Shown piece by piece: positions 43,676 through 55,134 of a stretch of 64,000 nucleotides of DNA. Source of the stretch: Prosopocoilus inquinatus (lineage: Eukaryota > Arthropoda > Insecta > Coleoptera > Lucanidae); assembly GCA_036172665.1 (NCBI GenBank), contig CM069872.1, positions 40,968,101 through 41,032,100 of the forward strand. The letters run 5' to 3'. Position 1 is the stretch's first letter; every line of letters starts with the position of its first letter. The notes under the pieces are model-generated. The model ran no database searches and was not told where the DNA came from. It was given only the letters and a program-made list of their open reading frames with translations. Both the position numbers and the translations under genes were made by a program.

Positions 43676-43994
43676 AGCCTCAGTTTCCTAGGATAATGGC
43701 ATCGTAATGTAGCGGCCGTAATATGACAGTGAACGACGTCATATAACGTTAAAAAATGACATACATTGGCCTAAAGTAAGCAGGAAAATGCAACACTGTG
43801 TATTTATTTTATATAATTCATAGTGGTTTACCTGGATCTGATATTACTAACGTTTAGAAAACGAGGAGTCACCAAATGAGGACTTCAAACGTTTAAAAAC
43901 ACGTATTTTTAGATGACGGTGACATTCGGCGTTTTCTAGGAAACCAAATGTTTTACGGCATAGCTCTCCTAGGAAACCGAGGCTTTAGTAATGA
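43676..43994. mobile_element. Possible ~320-bp inverted-repeat element
   Basis: AAGCCTCAGTTTCCTAGGA at 43676 and TCCTAGGAAACCGAGGCTT near 43974 are inverted with one mismatch; a third TTTCTAGGAAACC word lies at about 43935. No target duplication was confirmed. Confidence 0.45.
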
Positions 43995-44359
43995 TAGCGT
44001 CGCAATTGGAAAATAAACTATCAAGAAGCAGAAAATATTTTTATTTGTTTTAAATATACAGGTTGTCCATGGATCGTCTTAACTTTAATTTCAAGCAATA
44101 TTTCAGACACCATCATCTAGTTAATGAATTTACATTTTTATGCGTGGTTTCTGATGCCGTTAAAACTGTTTAATTTTTTTGGCAAAGAAGACATTTTCAT
44201 GCCCCAAATCAATTGTGGAAACGTCACTTTAATTTCTGCAACGTGAAATTTTGTAGACAGACTGCAGTTCAAAATTTCAGTTTCTGAACTTTCTTGAGGA
44301 GCAGAATTTTTTGTAAAGATTATTTTTTGGGCAAAATTGATAATAAAAGTCTTATCGAA

Positions 44360-44538
44360 TCGAGTCGATCAATGGTCACGATGAATATTAAAAAAAATGA
44401 TTTTGGAACAATTTTCTTGAACTTCTTAAGTTGCTTAAGAAAGTCAGTCGAGTTGATCCATGGTCACGTTGAATATTAAAAAAAAAAATGAATTTGGAAC
44501 AATTTTCTTGAACTTCTTAAGTTGCTTAAGAAAGTCAG
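44360..44538 (+). repeat. 88-bp tandem duplication
   Basis: Two units starting TCGAGTCGATCAATGGTCAC (44360) and TCGAGTTGATCCATGGTCAC (44448) share GGAACAATTTTCTTGAACTT and CTTAAGAAAGTCAG. They differ at a handful of bases, so the duplication is fairly recent. The frame 44294-44479 crosses it and is not a recognised gene. Confidence 0.85.
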
Positions 44539-44544
44539 CGAATA

Positions 44545-46245
44545 AAAGTGGAAACAGGAAGTTATTAAATTGGATATAAACCATTTTTTTTTATTTATTT
44601 GTAATCGTTGTATGCCGCCTATTCATAATTACATCGGCCACGTATCGAAAATTAGTTAACATCCGGTATGCCAGTAAAACAAAGTTCGATGGAATAAAAA
44701 GCGAAAGTAAGAAAAAATCAATGAAATAAAATTAACACTCTTTACAAAAAAAGTTGGAAATAAAGACCCCTAAAATAATTAGAAGAGCGTCTTTAAGAAG
44801 AGAAAAAGGGAAAAAATGGAAATCGAGAAACATGTTGTAAAGGGTGTAAGAAATGGCTCGTAGAAGAAAAACAAATATTTAAGAAATGAGACCACATAAG
44901 ATTAGGGGCGACAAAAAAAAATACAGACTCACTTTTTGAACTGCCATGAATGGCAAGGACTTCTATGAACGGTATAGAATTAAAAGACATTTCTGTAGTA
45001 CGGCGCGTGACGCGTTGTTTCGTCAGTTTTGATTTGGCGCTGTTGGAATATAAAGCTCGTCAGAGTTTGTGTCAGCCTCGTCCTGTTAATTAAAGCAGAA
45101 TTTGCTGAAGACTGTAGAAGATTGAGTGAGAAAAAGAGTTTCCTGCCCAGCAGAAGCGAAGAATGACAAATAGTAACTGAAAGAAGAACTTAGTAAAAAG
45201 ATTCAGTAAAGAGAGAAACAGATATTTGAGAAATGAAAATACTGGAACTTGCTTTCTGTTTAGCCGATGTCGTTAATGGTAAAAGGTTTTCATCAGTGGA
45301 GTAGATAAAATAATGTTTCTTCAATTATCAATTGGAGAACAGTTATGGTATGTAATAAATATTGTAATGTCTATAATTATAATTGGTATTTCCAGCGAAA
45401 AAGAATCATGCTTGGTTATGGAGTCTTGTTTTTATTTTCCGCTTTTAGTTTTAAATAACAACCACGCACCTGCTTACATTACAAGCTTTCAAACTTCAAG
45501 AAATCGCTTTCCGAAGGAGGTAAATTTCAAAACATGCGTTTACAACCGCATTAATCTCTTTCATACATCCGACAGCTTGCCGATCCGTTAAGTGAAACGG
45601 GCAATCGCTTATTGACTAACACATCAATTATGCGCAGTTGACCTTTATCTTTAACGACCCACGAGCATATTAATACTGAAATTAATTACATAAGAAGATG
45701 TATCCCGTTCCAAGCAATAAATACATAGTTACAAGTTACACCGAATATCCGGATACGAAATGTCGCGTCGCCCACTAATGGACGACACCGAACACGTCCC
45801 TATTGTCGGAACTTCCCGTCTTAAATTGTTAACGATGTTAATTTAATTACGATTATATGCCCCGCCGAAGTCGGAATTTCGTGTCGGAGGAGGAGGACAA
45901 GGCGTAGAAAATTGGGAGGAAAGGCTCGACACCTGTGGGTTGTTATTGAACGAGCGGAGCGTGAACGCGTGTGAATCGCCCATAATCCGTTAAAAAGTCG
46001 AAAAATAAATAACACTTGTAACGTGTGATTGTTTCCTTTACGCGCACATATGTCAATTTGTCCTTTGATCATCTGAAGCGTGACGTTGTTAATAGTGTCG
46101 AAATGGATGGAGCAGTATAAATGACCCTAAATTTGATACTTTTGGAATGTCCGACATAGATCTAAATTTGTTGTATTCTGTAATGTATGTATGTAAATTT
46201 CAAAATCAAAGGATTATCCATAAGATTAGATCGTAGTTAAAATTT
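44545..46245. other. Non-coding; A-rich then mixed unique DNA
   Basis: 44690-45000 is purine-rich on plus. 45570-46080 is less AT-rich and unique. Frames 45313-45591 and 45821-46072 have no domain. No repeat shared elsewhere was noticed. Confidence 0.4.
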
Positions 46246-46251
46246 TTGAAT

Positions 46252-46440
46252 AAAATTCAGCGAAGGAAGAAGCCTCGAATCACCATAAAATTTGATAGTG
46301 ACTCGAGGCTTCTATAGTATAGTCTATAGTCACTATAAAATTTGATATTGACTCGAGGCTTCTATAGTACGGTCTGTAGTCACTTGATAGTGAAATTTGA
46401 TAGCGACTTGAGGCTTCTCCCTTCGATGAATTTTATTCAA
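46252..46440. mobile_element. Rearranged copy of the 7974-8209 MITE family
   Basis: The ends TGAATAAAATTCAGCGAAGG and the inverse of TTCGATGAATTTTATTCAA match that MITE's termini. Between them the subterminal unit (AATTTGATAGTGACTCGAGG then CTTCTATAGT) is repeated in tandem about three times in place of the unique centre. Confidence 0.75.
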
Positions 46441-46489
46441 AAAACATAAGTTTCATAATTCCGCATAATTAAAAGTGTTTCCGACACTT

Positions 46490-46860
46490 TCGACAGTGAA
46501 TTTATTATCAAAAGTTACCCCTAAATATTTTACAGACGACTCTCTCATAGTTGAAGTGAATAGTAGTAAAACTTTATGGCCAAATATATAAGTATCTCTT
46601 TTTCTGGCGTAAGAAACCATTCTACATTTATCAACATTAATATTTAATTTATTAGTCCTACATCATTCTTCCAATTTAAACAGTTGAACTTACAAATGAT
46701 GACAACCATGTATGTTATCAATAGCTTTGACACTTTTGGCATCGTCTGCGAATAACAAACTCTTACTTAGAACTACCTCTGGGGGATCATTAATAAACAT
46801 TGAAAACAATAGTGGACCAAGGTTTGAACCCCGAGACACTCCTGAAGGTGTCACGTATGG
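46490..46860 (-). pseudogene. Jockey-like non-LTR reverse-transcriptase fragment
   Basis: On minus: GVSRGSNLGPLLFSMFINDP, then LLFADDAKSVKAI with the catalytic FADD motif intact, then, after a frameshift, LFKLEE*CRTNKLNINVDKC then RMVSYARK and SSVKYLGVTFDNKFTVE. This is motif order B, C, D and E of the palm and thumb in Jockey-clade RTs. There is a stop where the family has Trp (EEWC). Endonuclease, gag and 3' tail are absent, so the copy is truncated at both ends. The open frame continues to 46980 without RT similarity. Confidence 0.85.
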
Positions 46861-46864
46861 GAAT

Positions 46865-47055
46865 GATTGATTGTAATTATTCGCGAAGAAATGCAAAAAG
46901 AAATAGTTAATTCGAGAAAGAAAAAGAGAACACAAAAGACACTTATAAATTCCATGACGGAAAACCACGAATAAAAGCAAATGATGATGACATTATTTAA
47001 GAAAGGAAAAGAAATAATTTCAAAAAAGAAACGAAAAACAAATTATTAATTCAAA
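46865..47055. other. Short A-rich non-coding spacer
   Basis: It lies between the RT fragment and a small inverted-repeat element; AT-rich with no feature. Confidence 0.4.
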
Positions 47056-47061
47056 GCTAAC

Positions 47062-47242
47062 GGTGGGTTTCACAAAAAAGAAGTTAATCAGCGATTAATT
47101 TAATTCTCTGATTAAGGAACGTCATTGGACGAAGTTAACAACAGATTTGAAACAACCAATTATATTGTGTCATCCAACCAATCACAGGCTTTAATCACAC
47201 TGTTAAATTGACCAGTGATTAAATAATTTTTGTGAAACTGGG
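47062..47242. mobile_element. ~180-bp MITE-like element (GGTTTCACAAAAA ends)
   Basis: The left end GGTGGGTTTCACAAAAAAGA and the right end, reverse-complemented, CCCAGTTTCACAAAAATTAT are imperfect inverted repeats. Both continue into TTAATCA(G/C)..ATTTAA. Non-coding. Confidence 0.6.
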
Positions 47243-47249
47243 AATAAGT

Positions 47250-47560
47250 CTTTTTCAAACAATAACCAAATGACCAAAAAAATGAGAACAATGTTTGAAG
47301 GCGGAAACAATCGATCGTAAGAAAAAATTCAAAAATTCACTTTCTTATTTTTCTCGTTTATATTAAGCGCTACCTCGGGATAAATATTTAACGTCAAAAT
47401 GTGTCATTTTTCCTCTAAAAAAGAAACCTACTAACTACTAAATTTGATGGATTGGCAACACTGCTTCTGATTGCTGCAAAGTGCATCAAAGTGCAAGTTT
47501 AAATTATACTAAAATTTTTCTTGTTTTAATTGCAGGAAAACTTTTATAAACTTACGTACG
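47250..47560. other. Non-coding AT-rich spacer
   Basis: I see nothing recognisable in this interval. Confidence 0.4.
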
Positions 47561-47562
47561 TA

Positions 47563-47714
47563 CAGATAAAATAGCGACATCTTACGATCGCTTTTTGACC
47601 TGACATTGCAGTAGGATAGACAAATTGAAGCGGGATTTGCTCCTAATGAGTCTCCCATGCAAGGCGGCCATGCTTGCTGTCAAAGCATAATGAAAGTTTT
47701 TAGAAAAATTTTCC
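47563..47714 (+). repeat. Hammerhead-family module without ribozyme, copy F
   Basis: It runs from AGATAAAATAGCGACATCTT through GAAGCGGGATTTGCTCCTAA and CAAGGCGGCCATGCTTGCTG to GAAAGTTTTTAGAAAAATTT. It is near-identical to the arms of copy B and the first part of copy E, but stops before the ribozyme. Confidence 0.85.
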
Positions 47715-47958
47715 TAAAAAATTACGTACTATTAAAACTGATATATTTTTATTGTTTGATTGTTACCGTTTTTTTTAAATTTTTAAACTCCTATTTAAAT
47801 CTCCCTGGTTAATTTAGGATATTCTAAGGAAATGCAGTACGCCGAAAAAGGAATTTTTGAATGAATTGATTGGCAACACTAGTATGAACCGTTATTACGT
47901 TGGCAACACCCGGCTCTGCCACTCACTTTCACTTTCATTGAATAATCATTTGCTTTAG

Positions 47959-48290
47959 CCACGTTTGTAAAAGTGAAATACCCTAAAAACTATGGCGCCA
48001 AATTGAAACAGTAATCAATTGTTTGATTTAATAATCAATTATTCATTCATCGTAACCACGTTTGTAAACGTGAAATACCCTAAAAACTATGGCGCCAAAT
48101 TCAAACAGTAATCAAATGTTTGATTTAATAATCAATTGTTTATTCATCGTAACCACGTTTGTAAACGTGAAATACGCTAAAAACTATGGCGCCAAATTCA
48201 AACAATAATCAATTGTTTGATTCATCGTAACCACGTTTGTAGACGTGAAACACTCTAAAAACCATAGCGCGAAATTCAATTTCAAACTTC
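47959..48290 (+). repeat. ~97-bp tandem array (four units)
   Basis: Units begin CCACGTTTGTAAACGTGAAA at about 47959, 48056, 48153 and 48232. Spacing is 97, 97 and about 79 bp. Each holds CTATGGCGCCAAATT and an AATCAATTGTTTGATT-like palindrome. The last unit is diverged. Confidence 0.85.
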
Positions 48291-48299
48291 AATTGTTAA

Positions 48300-49095
48300 T
48301 AATTAGCGATCAGAATCACATATTTAGACGTTATCGTATGAGTGACGCTCACTCTTCATCTTTAACTGGGCTCGGTTATTTATGCCGGTTTGGGGACGCA
48401 GTAACAGCGAAGATCTGTTTTAGTGCAAGTTAAAGTGAGACCAAAGTTTATGTCATAACATGACATGACCCATTATTTAAGAAAAATTTGCGTAAACCAA
48501 TCTGACAGAGACTGTTCCGAAAAGGATTAGGTATACATTGAGGATGAATCGAAAAAAAAAAGAAGAAATTTTGTTTGTGTTTCATAAATAAATCATTCGT
48601 TTATCATCGATGTTACGACGTCAAAATATGTGACTCCTACCTCTAATAATAATAATAATAATTCAAACTGTAACTTTCCGGAAGGTGATAATTTAATTTC
48701 AGATCGAAACAAGGAAAAAACAAATGACGGTCGTGAATTTTCCACTACGAAACGTTGAGTGTTCCTTCCGATTTTACAGTGTCCGTTTAAAATTTAAAAA
48801 ATATTTTCTCACAAACAAATTTCATCGAACAGCAGTCGACTTCCGTTAATTTATTTTATATTTTATTTATTTATTTTCGTTTTCTTATTTTTCTTGTTAT
48901 TATTGTTATTATTATCAAGCCTTATAAGAATTTTAACGTCAAAGTACCTTCGAAATTTGATGAGAGTTGGCTACACTGCCGCCAATTCATCAATTCATCA
49001 TCAAAGCGCAGAGTTACGTTGTTTTAATATTTTTCTTTCGTTTGTTTTAACAGTTATTCGAAGAAAAAAAATATAAACTTACCTCGCATTAATTA
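48300..49095. other. Non-coding; simple repeats and a hammerhead-like 3' scrap
   Basis: There is a (TAA)n run at about 48642-48662 and TTATTATTG repeats at 48893-48915. At 48747-48800 CGAAACGTTGAGTGTTCC followed by GTCCG resembles the 3' part of the motif at 57383-57415. Frames here show no domain. Confidence 0.45.
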
Positions 49096-49104
49096 AAACA
49101 CAAA

Positions 49105-49235
49105 TGATTGTCGATTACTTAAGTAGGATTCCAAAGTGACACTATTTTACAAGAAACTCCCATTTTCAATAATTTTCCTGAAAGTACCTGATGGTTTACG
49201 TGGTCAAAAGCATTTCCATCCTGGTATTGTCCAAA
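49105..49235 (-). pseudogene. Reverse-transcriptase scrap (motif A region)
   Basis: On minus the frame reads GNAFDHVNHQVLSGKLLKMG then VSCKIVSLW. It follows the non-LTR RT motif A pattern KAFD.V.H..LL.KL...G, including the first catalytic aspartate. Nothing else of the element is recognisable. It is probably a Jockey-type relic, separate from the fragment at 46.5-46.9 kb. Confidence 0.55.
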
Positions 49236-49239
49236 TGAT

Positions 49240-50470
49240 TGCCTAGAAACTGTGAAAATTATCTATTCACGAAAAAAAAAATTAAGCTGCTCCCTCAAAA
49301 AAAACATTGAGTTGTAGGACTTTCAATTTTCAATAAAAGCTTGTAACAGCTTTCCTGAAAATTTTGCTGAAAATTTGAGATATGACCAATAGCCAAAACA
49401 GCGACGTAATTTACAAAAATAAACGTTACATGAGCTTTGCAGAAATGACATGAAAATGAAATTGATTTTATTCAGAATAAGCTGAAAATATAATTTCTAG
49501 AGCTAACCAGCTAAAAAATAAACAACCTTACTTTAAATCACAGTAAAGAATCGATAGGTAATAGTGCGGGCGTTCGAAACGTGCACGCAACTGCGAGAAA
49601 TAATTTAACGTCATCTCATGCTGAAGGATAAAAGACCGTTCTCTCTCGCGCATTGAACCCCTCTTTGTTCTCGCAATTGATCTCGTGCTTTCAGGCACAC
49701 ATCGACACATGGCCGAGTGTTCTTGTGGCGTCACCTAATATATCATTCACCATGCTTTAAGTTCGTAATAGTATTGTTACGTTTATAGGGTTTAAATTTA
49801 TTTATTTAAACGAATAAAACACTCGGTAAAAACTTAACCGTAATTTAATAATGCTTACAAACTAATTTATTTGTAACAATTTATTTACACACTAAAATCT
49901 AACTTCGACGATCGCTGTTAGAATTCGACTGACTCCTGAGTCCACCCCGGGCGATTTTATATCCTTTGCTGCCCTCTCGAATTTTCCAACGCTGGCAAAT
50001 TCGAGTTTGTTCGATGGTGGCGTGACGGCCGATGACGCATAATAATGAACCGACTTCTTGACGCCTTCAGTGTGACGTAGTGCTGAGTGGCTCGCCACAG
50101 TATTTAAGTTTTGTTAGTTAATGAATACCAAGTGATGATCTGTGAAGCGTGCAAGAATCGATTTTCTTAAGGATCGTCGATATATTTGACCTGGAGACGA
50201 CAAAATTTCCAGGAAGTAGTTTCGATGCCAGCGCAACATCAATGTTCTTCGGCTATCCTTAATTTAAAGAGCCTCGTAAAGCTTTACGTTTCTCCTCTTT
50301 CTTTATTTCTTTGCGGCAAGCACGCGAATAGAGGTCTTATCGTGAAATGGTAAAGTAAGAGATAGTTCCGAGAACTATGTCTGTAATTACGTTGTACGCT
50401 AATAAAACGATAATCGATTAATTTGCGACATAAAATCAAGCGGTTTCAAATAACCGCAACTGCAGTTTCA
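49240..50470. other. Non-coding; GC-richer block at about 49890-50100
   Basis: No protein is recognised (frames 49528-49734 and 49892-50098 lack domains). 49890-50100 is GC-richer and not repeated in the window. Confidence 0.4.
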
Positions 50471-50474
50471 CCTT

Positions 50475-50775
50475 TAACCAATGGTATCAAAACACTCCGA
50501 TATTGGATACTTTAAGATCCTTAAGGTAGATCCACACTGTGGTGTTCAACGTATTATTATTGTAGAACTGTTACTCTTCGAAGAAATTGTGGATCAACAA
50601 TTCGTTAACAGTTCATCTCTAACTAACGGTATCAAAACAGTCCGGTGTTGGATACTTCAATATCTTAAGGTGGATCCAGGCTAAGCAAACACTGTGGTGT
50701 TCAACATTTGTGTTGTTACTGTCGAACTGTTGCTTTTCAACGAAAATATTGATCAATAATTCATCAACAGCGTCG
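50475..50775 (+). repeat. ~145-bp tandem duplication
   Basis: Two units (near 50475 and 50620) share GGTATCAAAACA.TCCG, GTTGGATACTT, CTTAAGGT(A/G)GATCCA and CACTGTGGTGTTCAAC. The units are moderately diverged and differ by small indels. The frame 50481-50684 spans the junction and is not a recognised gene. Confidence 0.8.
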
Positions 50776-50779
50776 AATG

Positions 50780-52310
50780 AGTACACTTTAAATATCAAGC
50801 CCTATTTTAAATGCAAATAAAAGCGACTTAGATATTTCCGAATCGATGGTCAACTTGGTCAACAGCTGGCCAATTAGGGATCCATTAGACGTACTGATAT
50901 GTTCGTTAATCTGCAAAAGAGCTTTGATGGGATCCGTTCGAACATGTCAGTACGTGTACCTGAGGTGAAAGAGATTTGTTGTTTGATGGCTGTAATGTTT
51001 CTCATAAAGGCAAACGTTTCCGAGAACACCGTCTTGTAATTGCATTACGCTAATAAAACCGTAATCGATTAATTCGTTTTATTACCTGTTAAATCAAACA
51101 AATTGAAGAAGTTACGTTCGGGCAAATTGCGCTTAATTAAAGTCAGCTTCTCATCATTTCGTCGGACGGATCGGGTCATCTTACAAGACCTGCATCGCAA
51201 GATGGTCATTAGTAATGGATGATATTTGGCGGTCGGCTTCAATTATTTATTAGACGGATCGAAATTGACGACCTTGCTGCAAGAACGTTCTTTCCAAGCG
51301 CGATCCGAGAGCAATTTGCAAAACAACCTTCTCGATTAATTAACGTGCTGTAATTTCGTGTGATGAAATTCAGCTCCTGAATAGATCGGATTTCAATTAA
51401 GTGGCGAGTTAATTACGACCGTACTAGTTACGAACACGGATGTACGGCGATGCTTTCACTGATAAACACTTTTTTGGCATATTTTTTCTTGCCGGTCACG
51501 CAACGCGTCCTGAACGACCCATCTCCGCATCTGATGCGATTCGTCACAGACATTAGAATCGAGAAGGGAACCTGTTATCTGCGCAAGGTGTTTATTTTTT
51601 GCTTCGATTATGATATTCATTAAGACTTCGGCGTTCTTTTGTTTTCATAACGATAAATTTAATTTCGAACTTCGTAAAAAGCTAATTAACTCGCACAGCT
51701 TGTGCAACGCTCGCAACTTACGTTAAAAATTCGACTCTGAAATTACAATAGTCATTATTGCATTCGGCTCTTTCAAGAAATATAATTTACGCTGTTGAAA
51801 TTAAACCTTCGTTTTCGAATACCGAACGAACTTGAAATGAAGTACGTTCCCCGTTGCAGTCTCATTCAATCAGATTAGTATTTCAATTAGAAATGCTAAT
51901 TCCTTCTATTAGTAACATAAAGGTAGCCGGTTTTGTTCATGTTTTCTTAACTGCCTTTTCGATATCGATTTTATTTTTTTTTGTATCTATCGGTAGCTTT
52001 TCATAACTTCGGTTTCTCGGTGGTCTCTTTGATTTATTTACTTTAGCAAGATGTGACATGCAATACCCGGAGCAGCAAGAAATGCGCGTAGTTATACGCG
52101 GAACTCCCTAGCTCAGATAGAAACGTGGATAATGAACTGAATTTTGACGATAATTTGTTTATGATCGCCAGAGATAATTGTCCAACAGGAATCCTCGTCA
52201 ATCCAAAAGGCTTATCTCTACGAATCGATCGCCTTGCTAACCTTCAGATTCTATTCATTCGCATATAAGTGATAGGATGCATAATTTCAATAGATTTCAA
52301 TAGATAAACT
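50780..52310. other. Non-coding, mostly unique
   Basis: 50860-51600 is less AT-rich, with CGATTAATTCG, GCTTAATTAAAG, GATTAATTAACG and GCGAGTTAATTACGAC words, suggestive of clustered homeodomain sites. CGTAATCGATTAATT at about 51060 echoes CGATAATCGATTAATT at 50409. No gene is recognised. Confidence 0.4.
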
Positions 52311-52314
52311 CAAA

Positions 52315-52494
52315 GAGTGCCAATTTACTGCACTCAAGAAGATGTGTTTGATACAATACGGTACGATGATGAATATTGTGAGTGAAAAGTTTGAGTATCT
52401 CGAAGAGTGCCAATTTACTGCACTCAAGAAGATGTGTTTGATACAATACGATACGATGATGAATATTGTGAGTGAAAAGTTTGAGTTTCTCAAA
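52315..52494 (+). repeat. 90-bp tandem duplication
   Basis: Two near-identical units start GAGTGCCAATTTACTGCACT at 52315 and 52405 and differ at only a few bases. Ninety is a multiple of three, so an open frame runs through both copies on each strand (plus: two ~30-residue copies beginning ECQFTALKKM). Without a domain or initiation context I treat it as non-coding. Confidence 0.85.
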
Positions 52495-52499
52495 AGGGG

Positions 52500-53140
52500 A
52501 CTTAACATGAAACTTACAGAGAGTAACAAAAACCTTAATCACTTAAGCAACACGTTGCACATTCGCACAACTTACCTGTACACTTCGCAGGCTCTCAATT
52601 AGTGCAAAATTGCACTGGCGGCGCAGAGCAGTTTCAAAACCAAAACTCAAATTATACGCTTTCGAAAAATAAGCCCCAAAAACAAACTCTGAAGTTCGAA
52701 ACACAACCACGCTCTGCAGACGTAGTGTAAACAATGGCGGTGGCCGAGCTTGCGGCCGTAAGCGAGTAAATGAATATACCACCTGCGGAATCAGCCAATC
52801 GTAATTAGCATAATATTTCGAGAAGGATGAAATAGGCATGTCTGCGATTTTCAAAGTATCAATTAATAGAATTGAGAAGTAATATGTAGACGACGTTGGC
52901 TTCACGAAATAGAACACGTGATCTAATATCGTTAAAATTAACTAGGTTGCAAAAGCAACTGTAACAGACTTTTTGCCTTGCTGTGTGTCTTTCAGATGAT
53001 GGTACTAGAAGGTGTTAGAATCGCGTCCTTATTTCTAACAGACAGATAACAATCGTGCACCTCTTGTTAGAGTGGCAAATGTTGATACTGACCGCCCGTT
53101 TCTGATTCCAGCAAAAATAAAATTGTAAATAAACAGTAAC
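52500..53140. other. Non-coding; short GC-richer segment near 52700-52790
   Basis: The minus frame 52543-52917 (124 codons) shows no domain or homology I recognise. I would not call it a gene. Confidence 0.35.
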
Positions 53141-53146
53141 AAGAAC

Positions 53147-53362
53147 GATGAACATATAAAATAGTGACATCTTACTATCGCTTTTTGACCTAACATTGCA
53201 GTAGGATAGACAATTTGAAGCGGGATTTGCTCCTAATGAGTCCCCCATGCAAGGCGGCCATGCTTGCTGTCAAAGCATAATGAAAGATTTTAGAAAACAG
53301 CTGTCCAGAGGCTGCTCGAGGTTCTCGCTGCAATCAAAGACGATTAGCACAAAAACTTTTCT
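53147..53362 (+). repeat. Hammerhead-bearing repeat, copy E (5' core deleted)
   Basis: The module GAACATATAAAATAGTGACA to AATGAAAGATTTTAGAAAA is joined directly to the ribozyme 3' half: AAAACAGCTGTC followed by CAGAGGCTGCTCGAGGTTCT (53296-53325). The CTGATGA core, stem II and stem I 5' strand are missing, so it cannot self-cleave. The would-be cleavage site is 53305/53306. The minus frame 53015-53248 translates the module and is shared with copies A/B. Confidence 0.85.
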
Positions 53363-53369
53363 AGTAACA

Positions 53370-54560
53370 AGAACGTTTAAAGAAAAAGGAGTGCTTGGAA
53401 CTTGAGCAACCTAGAAACGTTAAATAAAGCAGAAATACACAAATGCCTTAAAGAAGGATTAGCATAATCGAAAGCAAATAAATAGAAACTGACTAGGAAA
53501 TCATAAAAAAGCAGAAGAAATTGAAGATCGAAAAACTAAAAGATATCAAAAGAATTGTTTGACGAGGAATGTACGTAAGACCAAAAATAGGGGGTAAACA
53601 AAAACTAAATGGATGTAAGAAAAATAAGAGGCGACGAAGCTCCGGCGAATAAAAGAGAACTGAATGGATTATAGAAGAGACGCAAGAACTCAAAGTAAAG
53701 AACAAAGACAATCAACATTTAAAACGACATCACAGCGAAACCAATAATGCTAACAATAGCTAAAATATACAAGCAAAACAATGGAAAACCTGTTTTTCAG
53801 ATTTGTAGAAGAACAACGGCAAGTCAGCGAATGAAGATGAAAGAAGGACGGAAGAAAGCAACATTGAAGAAACTGCGTAAACATTAACCTATGAAGAATT
53901 CATAGAATCGATTAAACAACTAAAATTAAAGAGGACATGCCAACGGACTGACCGAATGGGCAGATAATATCGACCGTTAAAAAGAAAACCCATCAATTAA
54001 TTAGTCACAGAAAAAAAAATTCGAGTCGATGGTACTCTTCACTGGCTTCCAAGAAACTTTTGACGCGTGAAGAGGCACCAATTGGTAAGAGGGACAAGAA
54101 TAATAGAAATACCATCAAAAAAGAGCAGACTAATAATAATAACAACAGAAGAAGTGAAACACAATGAGCTTTGAGGACGCTTTTCAATGGTACTTAGGAT
54201 GGTGAGTGACCAAAAGTTCAAAACTAACGAGGATGATTGTACCAAACTCCACACAACTTAACGTTTAAAACAATTTGAAGGAAAGTGACTTTAGAAGACT
54301 TAGAATTAATAAAAATAAGACAAATTATCTGACGTGTGGTGACAAGCAGTGCAAAAGACTTTAAAGAGTGAAAGGTAGGTAATTGCTGTATTCGAAAATC
54401 AGAAAACATATATATATAGGTCTCGAGGTTACCATACACGAAAAGGTACAGAAACAGCAGAAAGAATGAAAGCAGGAAAATTTAGATAAAGGGAGAGTAA
54501 AACGTATAATCTGAAGTAATTCAATACGTAAAGATTTGCTGCTACTGAATTTCCAATAAC
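53370..54560. repeat. Purine-rich A-rich low-complexity tract
   Basis: The plus strand is dominated by GAAGAAA, AACAAAG and AAAGAAGG-like words, like 22250-23240. Minus frames here (53493-53711, 54005-54439) are Phe/Leu/Ser-rich artefacts. Confidence 0.6.
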
Positions 54561-54564
54561 TTCT

Positions 54565-55130
54565 TTATTCTTATTGTAGGTCTTGCTATTTCCTCTTTTT
54601 CTGTTCATAATATCTCAGTTTCGGATTACATTTACTGTATTTTGCTTGTCATAGCCAACCTTTAACGACAATTTTAGAAATAATACGGTATGACTGGCAG
54701 AAATTTAAAGAAAACAACTAGATTAAGAACATGTAAGGCAGCAACAGAACCAGTAAGAACTTAGCTAGACTATGAAAAAAATAAGGAAGTTAGCGAAAAG
54801 AATTTTAGTGCCAAACAGACGAAGGACAACACAAGCTTGACCTGATAGGGAGAGAGGATATGGTCAAGAATATTAAAGCCCAAAGATTGAGGTGATTTGG
54901 ACCTATCCAAAAGAGGGGCGCCAGTAAAATAAAGAAAATCACCTGCTGGAGACCTGGAGGAACACTCAAATATAAATGAGAAGACCAAAGAAATGAAGAC
55001 CTGACGAAATGGGAACGAAGTTTTGGGAAAAAAGATGAAAGACGGGAATAAATAGGTAAGATAACCTATGTAGCAAAAAGGTATAACATCCTCTCAGTGG
55101 ATTGATCTCAGGCGAAAATTGGATCAGAAG
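54565..55130. other. Non-coding AT-rich DNA
   Basis: Frames 54770-54988 and 54966-55268 (minus) show no domain. Nothing recognised. Confidence 0.4.
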
Positions 55131-55134
55131 TGCG

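Noticed and set aside
52543..52917. 124-codon minus-strand frame
   Set aside because: No domain and no repeat of known coding type; length is compatible with chance.
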